A DNA stretch of 64,000 nt from an uncultured Desulfobacter sp. (GCF_963666675.1 NZ_OY762929.1:4218001-4282000); one strand, 5' to 3'. Numbered from the stretch's first letter, positions 35,116-43,966 are shown. Translations and numbers: made by a program. Notes: generated from the letters alone by a model not told the origin.

Positions 35116-36870
35116 TTAATTTGTTTTAGTCTGCATGGACTGTAGTTGATAATAAAAACTTTTGGCCGCCATCAGATCATCATGGGTACCTTGCTCAACA
35201 ATGGTTCCGTTTTTAAGCACAATGATCCGGGAGGCATAATCTATGGTGGACAGTCTGTGGGCAATGACGAAAGAGGTACGGCCTTTCATCAAATTTTCCA
35301 AGGCCTTTTGCACCACCTTCTCGGCCTGGGAATCCAGGGCTGAAGTTGCCTCGTCTAAAATCAGCACCGGCGCATTTTTCAACAGGGCCCTTGCAATGCA
35401 GATCCGCTGTTTTTCACCACCGGACAACCGGGAACCCAGTTCTCCGATTACAGTATCATAGCCATTGGGAAAGCCACAGATAAAATCATGGGCAAAGGCC
35501 GCCTTTGCTGCCGATTCCACGGCGGCATCATCGGCATCCATTTTTCCATACCGGATATTGTCCCGAACCGTCTCATTAAATAAAATGGGCTCCTGGGTCA
35601 CGATGGAAATATGATCCCGAAGGGAGGCAATGGTCAAGTCCCGGACATCATGTCCGCCGACCCAAACAGCACCCTCAGTCACATCATAAAGTCTTGGAAT
35701 CAAATTCACCAGGCTGGTTTTTCCACCGCCACTCATGCCGACCAGGGCCAGGGTCTCTCCGGGTGCGGCCTTCAGATTAATCTGCTTTAAGGCCATCGTT
35801 TCTTCAGGCCCATAGGCAAAGGAGACGTTTTCAAAAACCACGTCGCAGGATGCCGCATCAAGGGGGCGGGCATCGGCTTTGTCCACCACATCATTTTGTG
35901 CGTCCAGCACATCAAAAACCCTGGACGCCGCCGCCACGCCCTCCTGGATGGAATTATTCAGATTGGACAATTTTTTTACCGGATCATAAAGCATCATCAC
36001 GGCAGTCAAAAAAGAGAAAAACACGCCCGGAGTGGATGTGCCATTGACCACCCGCATGCCGCCAAACCAGATGACAAAGGCAATTCCCAAGCCGCCTAAA
36101 AACTCCATAACAGGAGAAGACAATGCCCGGGTCATCACCTTTTTCATTTCCAAGCGGAACAAATCTTTGGTTTTCTCTTTGAATCTTTGGGTTTCAAAGG
36201 ATTGAAGGTTGAATATTTTAACAATCTTTGACCCGGAAAATGTTTCATGCAAAAAGGCATTCAGATCCGCCATGGTTTCCTGGGTTCCCGTTGAAAATTT
36301 CCGGATTCTTTTACCGAAAAGAACGATGGGATAAAAGGCAACGGGCAGGACAAGAAACGCGCCCAACGCAAGTTTCCAATCCCGGTAAAAAATAACGCAC
36401 AAAAAGGCCACAACGGAAAAAGAGTCCCGAAACAGGCTGATAACGGCCGTGGAGACCATGCCTTTGATGATATTGACATCATTGGTAATCCTGGACATGA
36501 GGGCGCCTGTCTTTTCCTTGTGAATATATGCAATGGGCAGATTCATGATCTTGTCATAAAGACTGTCCCTTAAATCACGGATAATTCGCTCTCCCACATA
36601 GTTGATCAGGTATTCGGACCCGTATGACCCGGCACCTTTCAGGAAAAACACCAAAACGGCAAGGCCGGGAATAAGCAACAACTTGCTGCTGTCCCTGGCA
36701 ATGAAAATATCATCAAGTACAGGCTTAACCAACAGGGCCATGCCGCCGTTTGCCCCGGCCACCACCACCATACACAATGCGGCCAGGCCAATTCTTTTCC
36801 GGTGAGAAAACACCATATGGACAATCTTTTGCCTGCGTTCCTTGGACAAACTGCTCTTATTTAATTTCAT
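35116..36870 (-). CDS. msbA: Lipid A export ABC transporter MsbA
   Basis: 584 residues, half-transporter. Six membrane helices in the first 320 residues are followed by the ATPase domain with Walker A GMSGGGKTS, signature LSGGEKQRICIARALLK, Walker B VLILDEATSALD and the switch histidine in IAHRLST. It flips lipid A-core across the inner membrane. Divergent waaA and the downstream Trm112 gene give an LPS-centred neighbourhood. Confidence 0.92.
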   Translation of the reverse strand: MKLNKSSLSKERRQKIVHMVFSHRKRIGLAALCMVVVAGANGGMALLVKPVLDDIFIARDSSKLLLIPGLAVLVFFLKGAGSYGSEYLINYVGERIIRDLRDSLYDKIMNLPIAYIHKEKTGALMSRITNDVNIIKGMVSTAVISLFRDSFSVVAFLCVIFYRDWKLALGAFLVLPVAFYPIVLFGKRIRKFSTGTQETMADLNAFLHETFSGSKIVKIFNLQSFETQRFKEKTKDLFRLEMKKVMTRALSSPVMEFLGGLGIAFVIWFGGMRVVNGTSTPGVFFSFLTAVMMLYDPVKKLSNLNNSIQEGVAAASRVFDVLDAQNDVVDKADARPLDAASCDVVFENVSFAYGPEETMALKQINLKAAPGETLALVGMSGGGKTSLVNLIPRLYDVTEGAVWVGGHDVRDLTIASLRDHISIVTQEPILFNETVRDNIRYGKMDADDAAVESAAKAAFAHDFICGFPNGYDTVIGELGSRLSGGEKQRICIARALLKNAPVLILDEATSALDSQAEKVVQKALENLMKGRTSFVIAHRLSTIDYASRIIVLKNGTIVEQGTHDDLMAAKSFYYQLQSMQTKTN

Positions 36871-36949
36871 GGTTTGATTTCATTGGCGGGGATAATTGAT
36901 TTATAGATTCTATTGTCAAGTTCAAAAAAACATGAGAGCATAACGTCCC

Positions 36950-38305
36950 ATGATAAAGTGTGCTTTTATACCCAATTTTTTCAAATTTTACAATATCCTG
37001 TGGGGTGCGGCCCTGCCTTTTTTAAAACGGCACCCACGGCTTGCCCCAACCATTGACAAGCGTATCAACCCGGTTCACCTTCAACGGGCAGACATCTGGA
37101 TACAGGCGGCATCGGCCGGTGAGGCGTATCTTGCCGTCTCCATTGTCCAGGCCATGGCCCCGGACAGGCCTGTTACCATACTGGTGACCACCACCACGGA
37201 TCAGGGCTTAGAAATTCTGAAACAAATGCTGCTACCCGACAATTTTTCTTCCCTTATCAGCCTGTTTGTTGACATATTTCCCTTTGACAGCCCAAAAGCA
37301 ATGAACAAAGCCGTGCAACAAGTAAATCCGGCAGTCATGGTGTTACTGGAGACCGAACTGTGGCCGGCCCATCTTTATGCCCTAAAAGGTAATCGCACCC
37401 CGGTATTGCTCGTCAACGGCAGATTATCAAAAAAAAGTTGTCGCAATTACAAATTCACCAAAGCGTTCTGGCAAACGTTGGCCCCGGAACGCATCCTGGC
37501 CATCTCTGCAGAAGACGCCCAAAGATTTTCCCAGGTATTTTCCAACACCCGTATTGATATCATGGACAACATCAAATTTGACCGGATAAAAATCCAGGTG
37601 ACGCCTGACAAAGAGTCTGCTTTGGCGACGATCGTTCCCCGGAAACTGCCCCTGTCTATCTTTGCCTCATTCCGCCGCCAGGAGGAGACGCAGATCATTG
37701 AGATGATAAAAGCCCTGTTAGAAAAGGTACCAGAACAGGTAATTGCCTTGTTTCCCAGACATATGCACCGAATTGCGCCATTTTTAAAAAAATTGAATAA
37801 AAACGGCATCAAGGCATACAAAGGCTCCCGGATATCATCCGTTCTCACCGGCCCGGCCATTATCCTGTGGGACAAATTCGGGGATCTGCACCAGGCCTAC
37901 GCCCATGCCGACGTGGTGTTTGTGGGCGGAAGCCTTGCACCCCTAGGCGGCCAAAATTTCATGGAGCCCGCAGGCTTAGGCATCCCCACAGTCATCGGCC
38001 CCCACTGGCAGGATTTTACCTGGGTGGGAAGCGACATCTTCAATACGGGTGCCGTCACCCGATGCAAAAACGGACAAGATGCGGTTAAAGCCATGTGCAG
38101 ACATCTGCTGACTTCTAAAAACAGACAGCCCCATATTGATGCGGTGAATAACTACATTTTACAAAAACAGGGCGGGGCTCAGACTGCTGCGAATACCATT
38201 TGGGAAATATGGGTGACAGGATCTCAGATGCGTTTAAACGTTTCTTCGACCAGGGAGATCCCCTCGAACCCTTTATTCAACACGGCAAATAAAGATGTCG
38301 AGTAA
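36950..38305 (+). CDS. waaA: 3-deoxy-D-manno-octulosonic acid (Kdo) transferase
   Basis: 451 residues of glycosyltransferase family 30. An N-terminal membrane-associated segment precedes WIQAASAGEAYLAVSI, where the catalytic Glu of the SxGE motif lies. LVNGRLSKKSCRNY and the C-terminal half with VFVGGSLAPLGGQNFMEPA bind CMP-Kdo. Adds Kdo to lipid IVA. It overlaps the next gene by 11 bases. Divergent from msbA. Confidence 0.93.
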   Translation: MIKCAFIPNFFKFYNILWGAALPFLKRHPRLAPTIDKRINPVHLQRADIWIQAASAGEAYLAVSIVQAMAPDRPVTILVTTTTDQGLEILKQMLLPDNFSSLISLFVDIFPFDSPKAMNKAVQQVNPAVMVLLETELWPAHLYALKGNRTPVLLVNGRLSKKSCRNYKFTKAFWQTLAPERILAISAEDAQRFSQVFSNTRIDIMDNIKFDRIKIQVTPDKESALATIVPRKLPLSIFASFRRQEETQIIEMIKALLEKVPEQVIALFPRHMHRIAPFLKKLNKNGIKAYKGSRISSVLTGPAIILWDKFGDLHQAYAHADVVFVGGSLAPLGGQNFMEPAGLGIPTVIGPHWQDFTWVGSDIFNTGAVTRCKNGQDAVKAMCRHLLTSKNRQPHIDAVNNYILQKQGGAQTAANTIWEIWVTGSQMRLNVSSTREIPSNPLFNTANKDVE

Positions 38306-38732
38306 ACTGAACAGCATTTTATTTTTTGCATTCTTCTTTATCGTGGCTTTAATTTTGGAATTCATTCGAAAACGTTATTCGGTGGCCGTAACAATAATAG
38401 ATGTACTGCTTTTCCCGCTATCTGTATTAATAATTTTTTATAGCGCAAAGCACCTTGTTTTCAAAAAAAATAAAGACACATATCGTCATCCGATTGATGA
38501 TTCAAATTTAAAGTTAATCCTCTACCTATGCTTCAGTTTAATCGTATTGACGCCACTCGGTCTTTTTACCCTGTGGCTGGGGATACAAGAACCACTTGGA
38601 TTCTTTAGCGGGATAAAAGGCGCAGCCCATGGGTATACGTTAATACCTTTAGGTATTATAGTGACGGGCCTTGGTGTTTTTATGGCCTTTAAATTAGTCC
38701 AAATTTTGATTGTAAAATCAAAAACAGAATAA
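38295..38732 (+). CDS. Small membrane protein, four predicted helices
   Basis: 145 residues with four hydrophobic segments at about 7-24, 33-52, 74-96 and 111-135; both termini probably cytoplasmic. No family recognised. It overlaps the waaA end by 11 bases, so it is likely translated with it. The last codons GAA-TAA fall in a dispersed repeat. Confidence 0.6.
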   Translation: MSSKLNSILFFAFFFIVALILEFIRKRYSVAVTIIDVLLFPLSVLIIFYSAKHLVFKKNKDTYRHPIDDSNLKLILYLCFSLIVLTPLGLFTLWLGIQEPLGFFSGIKGAAHGYTLIPLGIIVTGLGVFMAFKLVQILIVKSKTE

Positions 38733-38826
38733 CGGCCACGGGCCGACCTGGTCTATCAACATCCAGACTCGTCCCATAACAAAAGATGAAAGAAACTCAA
38801 TAAGTTATCTATCTCTTTCATATAAA
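38730..38826 (+). repeat. Dispersed two-stem repeat, copy D, overlapping the stop of the small membrane gene
   Basis: Begins at the stop codon: TAACGGCCACGGGCCGACC. The first stem is GGGCCG with CGTCCC (one weak pair), the second AAAGAAACTCAATAAG.. is degenerate, then TTTCATATAAA. It is the most diverged full-length copy. Confidence 0.7.
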
Positions 38827-38844
38827 GATCATCTTTCGGTTTGT

Positions 38845-38985
38845 TTAAACCTTGTCCAGCGCCTGGCGGATGGCAATGGCCAGTTCCCCGGGGAGGATGG
38901 GTTTGTTGAGAACCGTCTCTACGCCAATCTCAAGGGCAAGCGAATCGAAAAAGCCCGGGCACATGATCACATGAAGTAATAAAAG
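38845..38985 (-). pseudogene. C-terminal remnant of a response-regulator receiver domain
   Basis: The minus-strand frame ending at the TAA at 38845 reads HVIMCPGFFDSLALEIGVET then VLNKPILPGELAIAIRQALD. This matches the last third of a CheY-like receiver, including the conserved Lys-Pro (NKP). No start codon or upstream part exists; the sequence changes character at about 38990, where group II intron-like sequence begins. It is a remnant of a hybrid kinase or regulator cut by the integron edge. Confidence 0.6.
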
Positions 38986-39004
38986 AAAAAGGGTCTCCCA
39001 TTAA

Positions 39005-39250
39005 AGGCCGGGTCAAGTCTACTCTTGACTCATAAAGTATTCTTCTATCTTAGAACACATTGACCTTAAAGGCCTAATCTGGGAATGCGTCGGCTTTCCC
39101 CCCGCAATTGCAGGATTTCCACAACTATACATTTTTCGGGGCTCAGTGCAGAGCCTGCAATCTTTTCCATCCAGCTTCAGACCTCCGTCTCCGGTTTTGC
39201 CCGTGGACGTCACTAATGAACTGCCGGCCAAGCTTTGTTCATGTGGGACT
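39005..39250 (-). mobile_element. Probable 5' fragment of a group II intron at the distal integron edge
   Basis: Read on the minus strand, GTGGGTGTAAGTCCCAC and ACATGAACAAAGCTTGGC, then ACCGGAGACGGAGGTCTGAAG, resemble domain I of bacterial group II introns. No reverse transcriptase or domain V follows; the fragment stops near 38990. It directly abuts the LysE stop region, and no attC is visible for the LysE cassette. Identification is by general resemblance only. Confidence 0.4.
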
Positions 39251-39258
39251 TACACCCA

Positions 39259-39894
39259 CTATTTATTTGATGATGTAGCGAGCAACGCCCCAAACCCAAC
39301 AAACAAAGATCCGCTTATTCTATTGATGATTTTGATTCGCCCCGGTTTTGATATCCACCCTTTAGCACGATCGGCAATCATTGAATACAGCAATAAAAAT
39401 AAAAATGAAAATATCATTAGTATGGCTATAAGAGCTGCAAATTGTGGATATAATTCTCTTTGATGGTTTATAAATTGGGGAAACAAAGCCGTAAGAAAAA
39501 CTATCGCCTTTGGATTACTGACGGCCACTAAAAAAGCCTGATAAAATAATTTTTGAGATGAAATGCTTTTCTTTTTAGAAAACTCATCACAAATTTCAGA
39601 AGCAGTATGTTTCTGAAAAATCAATTTAAGCCCCAAATAAATTAAATATGAGGCTCCCAAATATTTTATAATGCCATATACGAGAACGGACATTTTCAGA
39701 ATGGCACCTAATCCTGTAATTGCGATAACGCCTAAACAGAACAAGCCAATAATATTTCCTAGCGCAGCAAATATGGTTTTCTTCCACCCGTACAATAACG
39801 AATTTGTGGTAATAAAAAGTACAGCTGGCCCAGGTGTTGCTGTCGCTGCAAAAACGAATGTTAAATACATTATCCATAATTGAACTGTCATCAT
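39259..39894 (-). CDS. LysE/RhtB family amino-acid exporter (integron cassette gene)
   Basis: 211 residues from the ATG preceded by GAGGAAAAT. Six hydrophobic segments and the family signature ATPGPAVLFITTNSLLYGWKK early in the chain (proline-glycine-proline in TM1). Likely exports amino acids or related compounds. It is the most distal cassette gene. Base composition is AT-richer than the chromosomal flanks, as expected for a captured gene. Confidence 0.85.
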   Translation of the reverse strand: MMTVQLWIMYLTFVFAATATPGPAVLFITTNSLLYGWKKTIFAALGNIIGLFCLGVIAITGLGAILKMSVLVYGIIKYLGASYLIYLGLKLIFQKHTASEICDEFSKKKSISSQKLFYQAFLVAVSNPKAIVFLTALFPQFINHQRELYPQFAALIAILMIFSFLFLLLYSMIADRAKGWISKPGRIKIINRISGSLFVGFGALLATSSNK

Positions 39895-40041
39895 ATTTTC
39901 CTCACCGAAGATAACGTTGATGGTCGTCCTGTAAAAAGTCCGATTTTGGCATTTTTTCAACTGTAACATATTGAAATTATAAATAGCAAATTTACCCTTT
40001 TCGACTGTTTACGAGACCATCATTATTAATTGGTGTTACAA

Positions 40042-40126
40042 ACCGAACGCTGCAATTCACCGGAGGTAAAAAGCATAGTGAAGAACGACGCTTTTTGCCG
40101 TCCGCGTGAAATTACCTTGTTATGTG
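40042..40126 (-). other. attC-like recombination site 1 (helix-hairpin-helix cassette)
   Basis: ACCGAAC at 40042-40048 and GTTATGT at 40120-40126 enclose arms AATTCACCGGAGGTAAAAAGC and GCTTTTTGCCGTCCGCGTGA that fold on each other with small bulges. It lies 15 bases after the cassette gene stop (minus strand). Confidence 0.6.
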
Positions 40127-40141
40127 GAATTCTATCATTAT

Positions 40142-40378
40142 TCACAAACCTTTTGATGCCTCCTTAATAGCTGCTTTAATTGCAGCTTTTGCTTGTGGAC
40201 TGTTTTTCCAACATGTCGTTCCGAGCATGGATGCAACCATCTCGGCGATTTCGCGGGACTGGTATTTCTTCAGCTTTTCAAATGAGTCTATGCCGATTTC
40301 TTCAAATCGTTTGATTACTGTCGGACCTACCCCTTTCACTGCCAGTAACGCTTCTTTTTCTTGACTTGAAAATGCCAT
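40142..40378 (-). CDS. Helix-hairpin-helix protein, Cdd1-like (integron cassette gene)
   Basis: 78 residues: LLAVKGVGPTVIKRFEEIG is a helix-hairpin-helix, followed by a second helical part (EMVASMLGTTCWKNSPQAK). This matches the small Cdd1/pathogenicity-locus type family, often found in cassettes and plasmids. Non-specific DNA binding is likely; the biological role is unknown. Confidence 0.75.
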   Translation of the reverse strand: MAFSSQEKEALLAVKGVGPTVIKRFEEIGIDSFEKLKKYQSREIAEMVASMLGTTCWKNSPQAKAAIKAAIKEASKGL

Positions 40379-40395
40379 ATTCAGTGCCTTTTTCT

Positions 40396-40519
40396 ACACA
40401 ACGGAGAAGTCAGGAGCAGCCAGGGCTCCTGGACTTCCAGATAATTTCTAAAGTTGAATTTTGAACAAAATTTCTAAACCGCCCCGGCCCTGGCTCTCGC
40501 CTGAACTGTTTTGTTGTGT
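40396..40519 (-). other. attC-like recombination site 2 (VOC cassette)
   Basis: Perfect terminal boxes: ACACAAC at 40396-40402 and GTTGTGT at 40513-40519. Inside, AGGAGCAGCCAGGGC pairs with GCCCTGGCTCTCGCCTG. The central loop is AT-rich. This is the clearest attC of the array. Confidence 0.75.
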
Positions 40520-40537
40520 GTGGTTTTATACCAAAAG

Positions 40538-40852
40538 CTATTTTTCATAATACATTAATTCAACTGGTGCTCCGTTTACCTCTATAAATGCAACTGTTAA
40601 ACCTTTGCTCGGTGAGTTCGGGTTAATAATTACTTTTTGGTTTTTCAAAGCAGCATCCATGTTTTCAACTTCGAATGCGACATGAGGAATTGTTTTGACC
40701 AAATCAGGATATGGAGCATTTTCCCAGTATCTCTGCCACTGTATTCCAAATGCATTATTATCATGGGCACTGACTGTCATTTTCAGATCTGGAAGATCAA
40801 TTTCACCTTCAAATCTCTCTTTTGTTGGTATTCCTACATGATTGTATTTCAT
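40538..40852 (-). CDS. VOC (glyoxalase/dioxygenase-like) superfamily protein (integron cassette gene)
   Basis: 104 residues beginning YNHVGIPTKERFEGEI, with PHVAFEVENMDAAL and the terminal GAPVELMYYEK; the His near the start and the Glu near the end are candidate metal ligands of the beta-alpha-beta-beta-beta fold. One VOC module, so it probably dimerises. Activity unknown. Confidence 0.75.
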   Translation of the reverse strand: MKYNHVGIPTKERFEGEIDLPDLKMTVSAHDNNAFGIQWQRYWENAPYPDLVKTIPHVAFEVENMDAALKNQKVIINPNSPSKGLTVAFIEVNGAPVELMYYEK

Positions 40853-40873
40853 AGGTTGTTTATGATCCCCATT

Positions 40874-40957
40874 TAAAAACGTTAAGTTGAGCGGCCAAGC
40901 CTGGGTCGTACAAATTGCCCGGTTGTCAATTTGGCCGTCTCCAACGTCTTGTTACAT
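40874..40957 (-). other. attC-like recombination site 3 (cassette slot holding the transposase)
   Basis: TAAAAAC at 40874-40880 and GTTACAT at 40951-40957 bracket arms GTTGAGCGGCCAA and TTGGCCGTCTCCAAC. The layout (AACG near one end, CTTGTTACAT at the other) matches the other sites. The 257 bases from here to the transposase stop hold no gene that I can see. Confidence 0.55.
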
Positions 40958-41214
40958 TAACTGGGTCGAAGACTCGGTGTTGTTTCTTTGGGTAAAAGTA
41001 GAGGAACGTGTTTTCCATAGCCTGGATTTGGCAATCACAGTTTTAAAATTTGACTGGAAAATTTGAGTGTTCATCCGGATTCACCCTTTTGATTTAGCCG
41101 CCAGGTTTAAAACAGGATCAAAAAACCTGCCGGTCGCGGTCAATTGTCGATAAAAGTCCGTGATAAGGCATTGACTCCTTTTGATATCTGCTATCCTCTC
41201 CAAAGTAAAGCCTT

Positions 41215-42453
41215 TTATGGAAAGCTTTCCGCCATTAAAACCTGTTGTGTATCAGCACGCGGAAATGCCTCTTTAACGACGTTTCCGCGGCCATCCAGCA
41301 CCAGGATGGTCATCATGGGTCCGTTGCCGCAGGCCGGGCATACGTAATTTTGTTCGATGGTTTGTTTCGTTTCCGAGCCTGCATCGATCCGGCTGTCCAG
41401 CGCCCTGCGTATGGATGCAATCTGCTTTCCGGCCTTACCGTTTGCCAGGAAGCCGTAATACCGTATTCGGTGGAAGTGCTTGGGCAGGACATGGAGTAAA
41501 AAGCGGTTAATGAACTCCATCACGGGAAGTGTGGTAGTTTCCCATCGGGATTTCTTTCTGGTGTTTTTGAACCAGAACGTGACATCGTCATTTTCAATGG
41601 AGACAATCCTGTTATTGCTGATAGCTGTGGCATGGGTATACCTGCCGATGTACCGGACCACATCCTCCGGGCCTGAAAACGGTGGTTTGGAATAAACCAC
41701 CCACTCTCTGGGAACAGTATGGAACAGCCACTGCCTCAATGCATCGGGGTTTGAAAATCCAGCCAAATCACAGGGCAGTTTCAATAAGCCCTTTCTTTGT
41801 GCCGTGATCAGGCCATTTAAGAATTTAGCCCGGAATACGTTGGACAGGGCTCTGACTGGAAACAGGAAGGTTGAGCTGTATTGGGGCTCCACCCACTCCC
41901 CCCGGGTATTTACTCCGCCTGCCGTGACAATAAAATGGATGTGTGGATGGAGCCACAGCTTACCGCCCCAGGTATGGAGAATACCGTAAAATCCAATTCT
42001 GGCCCCCAGGCGTTTAGGATTCTCCCCGAATTCCAGGAGGGTATGAGAAGCGCTTTCAAACAGCAGGTCATACATGATCCGTCGGTTGAATCCGCACAGG
42101 GAATTGAAAATATCGGGCAGTGTGAAAACGCAGTGGTGATAAGATACCGGAAGCAATTCGTCGATTCTGGCAGCCACCCATCTGCGCCGGGCGATATTGT
42201 TGCAGCCTGGGCAATGGCGGTTTCGGCAGGAGTTGTATCCTTTTTCAAGATGCCCGCATATGTCGCAGATCTCCCAGTGGGTACCGAACTCGCCGCGTCG
42301 GCAGTGCTCAATATCGTACATCACCTTGTGCTGCCGGGGATGCAGTCTGTGTGAGGATCTGAAGCCAGGGCCGTATGCCCTGAAGATATCGCCTACGGTC
42401 GGGACGGTTGCCGGTTTATCGGGAAGCGGGGTATGGCTGCAGCGTGTCTTCAT
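41215..42453 (-). CDS. IS91-family transposase (HUH / Y2 type)
   Basis: 412 residues. An N-terminal zinc-binding part has CDICGHLEKGYNSCRNRHCPGC; the nickase core has HPHIHFIVTAGG, the HUH metal site, then VRYIGRYTHATAISNNRIV, where two tyrosines lie in the active helix. The frame is intact. Such enzymes move by rolling-circle transposition from an origin end. The gene reads on the minus strand like the cassette genes and lies between two attC-like sites, so it occupies a cassette position. A conserved CPACGNGPM zinc pair near the C-terminus is also visible. Confidence 0.9.
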   Translation of the reverse strand: MKTRCSHTPLPDKPATVPTVGDIFRAYGPGFRSSHRLHPRQHKVMYDIEHCRRGEFGTHWEICDICGHLEKGYNSCRNRHCPGCNNIARRRWVAARIDELLPVSYHHCVFTLPDIFNSLCGFNRRIMYDLLFESASHTLLEFGENPKRLGARIGFYGILHTWGGKLWLHPHIHFIVTAGGVNTRGEWVEPQYSSTFLFPVRALSNVFRAKFLNGLITAQRKGLLKLPCDLAGFSNPDALRQWLFHTVPREWVVYSKPPFSGPEDVVRYIGRYTHATAISNNRIVSIENDDVTFWFKNTRKKSRWETTTLPVMEFINRFLLHVLPKHFHRIRYYGFLANGKAGKQIASIRRALDSRIDAGSETKQTIEQNYVCPACGNGPMMTILVLDGRGNVVKEAFPRADTQQVLMAESFP

Positions 42454-42476
42454 CGATTATCGAAGCCCTCAACGCA

Positions 42477-42585
42477 GGAGAACGGGGGGCGCAGGCTGCA
42501 ATGATTTATGACAGGCGTGGCATTTGCGTTTTTTGCAAATGACATGACTGGCAGAAATCTTGCGCCAAAGCGCCCCCCGTTCTCC
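42477..42585. repeat. 16-bp perfect inverted repeat upstream of the transposase
   Basis: GGAGAACGGGGGGCGC at 42477-42492 is exactly complementary to GCGCCCCCCGTTCTCC at 42570-42585. Within the loop, ATTTGCGTTTTTTGCAAAT forms a second small hairpin. Terminal hairpins of this sort occur at IS91-type element ends; here it may mark the origin or terminus side of the element. The rest of 42586-42681 shows nothing. Confidence 0.7.
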
Positions 42586-42681
42586 GGGAAAGTCTGCACC
42601 ATAGATTGGAAAATCCTTATTCTATAGGCGTTTCGGGCTCTACGAGCAGTATAAAACTGGCACATTCACCGTCCAGGTTTA

Positions 42682-42812
42682 ATGTAACGTTTAACTCAGT
42701 GGTTTGCGGATTAATAGCAACAGCTATACTTGATTAACATTGAACAATTCTGGAGCTTTTTAATTTCAAAACACCGCCGATCTCAGCAAACCACTGGAGT
42801 GACTTGTTAACT
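42682..42812 (-). other. attC-like recombination site 4 (small membrane protein cassette)
   Basis: ATGTAACG at 42682-42689 and CTTGTTAACT ending at 42812. The inner arms CAGTGGTTTGC and GCAAACCACTG are perfect complements, with an AT-rich central loop. It ends five bases from the cassette gene stop. Confidence 0.7.
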
Positions 42813-42816
42813 AAAT

Positions 42817-43119
42817 TCATGTCGTAACATACCCATTGCTGAGAGCCCATAAGAACAAAATATACGGAACAATAAAAATGGCGTTTGTGATTGTTCCGAA
42901 CCAAAAAGCCGAATTTTTATCTTTTTTTATGGCTGCCAAAAGTGAACAAATGAGCCCCAAAGTAACCGGTATAAACCCAAATAAGAAATAAAAAAGAGGA
43001 ATGATCAATATCGGGTGGATTGGTCCGGGTTTGTTGCCAAAGACCATGAAAAGAACAATGCATAAAGAGAATGCTGCAAGGTTCAATATAGCAATATTTT
43101 TTGTCGCTTTAGAATACAT
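42817..43119 (-). CDS. Small membrane protein with three predicted helices (integron cassette gene)
   Basis: 100 residues from the ATG at 43119; a longer frame would start inside the neighbouring intron and is not credible. Hydrophobic segments at about 10-30, 38-62 and 74-95 with a KKDK loop. No family recognised (resembles DUF4190-type small membrane proteins only in layout). Confidence 0.55.
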   Translation of the reverse strand: MYSKATKNIAILNLAAFSLCIVLFMVFGNKPGPIHPILIIPLFYFLFGFIPVTLGLICSLLAAIKKDKNSAFWFGTITNAIFIVPYILFLWALSNGYVTT

Positions 43120-43130
43120 TGAATTCTGGT

Positions 43131-43966
43131 TCTCGCGGTAGGAACGCCGGTCACCCAGCGCCCCCCGCACAGTCCCGGACGTGCGGTTTTCCCGCATCCG
43201 GTTCTTCGGTTAGACTCGCTTCCGCGCGGACCTTCACAGTTACCCGTTACAAGATCCAATTGCTATTCCCCGCAGTGAGGTTGGCTCATGTTATCCAGCC
43301 CTACATGTCCGGCACGAGTTTCCTTTGTGGGCTACGTCCTTCCGTCAGGTCCTTTCCCTTACATGCATGGTGTACGCATGTGTATGGCCGGCTTTCCCAA
43401 CCTCTGAGTACTATGCCTGATAAGACACCCCAATGGCATATAACCGCTTTGCAACGACCCACCTGTATTTTGAATAATTCATACCAGGAGCACAATGGGG
43501 CTTCCCGAGTTCTACAGCGTATCTCTTCCTGCATGCCACGGCCTGTTGACTCCGGCGGACCTTCACATCCTCGCCGATTACGGATGCTTCTGTGTTGCCT
43601 TCGGCGACCGTTAAAACCCTCGGCGTCCGCGGGTTGCTCTCTCGAAGCTGTACCAGCACTTCAGGGAACGCGGTCTCCCCTGCGGCCTACAAAATGCTCT
43701 GCCTACGCTTAACCCATCTTGTTCGATATCCTTTTTATTGATCCTTCAGTTGGGTGAGTCCATCTGCACTTTTATTCAGGATTCCGGGTGCAGCTCGTTT
43801 CCAGCCAAGTTTACTTAGCGTCCTAACTTACAATAGCCGGTATATCTCCGCCATGGGTCCAAGGCTCGATACGGGTGGGTGGCTAACCCTTGTTGAAACC
43901 CATTACTGGATTTCACCCGACAGGGACTTTCACCCTGCAAGATACGCCGAGCTTCGCTCGGCGCGA
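43131..43966 (-). mobile_element. Deletion derivative of a group IIC-type intron
   Basis: The minus strand 5' end (CGCCGAGCGAAGCTCGGCG, then CAGGGTGAAAGTCCCTGTCG) and 3' end (domain V-like ACCGGATGCGGGAAAACCGC and CGTTCCTACCGCGAGA) match the full intron at 44781-46885 closely. About 1.25 kb that encodes most of the reverse transcriptase is missing: sequence equivalent to 44890 joins that equivalent to 46157. It starts within the terminal GTT of an attC. No functional ORF. Confidence 0.75.

Noticed and set aside
39019..39463. Short frames on both strands near the LysE gene
   Set aside because: They lie in intron-like sequence or are shadows of LysE; no start signals or domains.
40951..42688. 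GTTACATTA...TAATGTAAC as terminal inverted repeats of the IS91-type element
   Set aside because: Both sequences coincide with the end boxes of attC-like sites that match the other sites of the array, so they are better explained as attC parts; IS91 elements generally lack such repeats.
43119..43712. 197-codon plus-strand frame and overlapping minus frames
   Set aside because: They lie within the deleted intron copy and match the non-coding part of the full intron.
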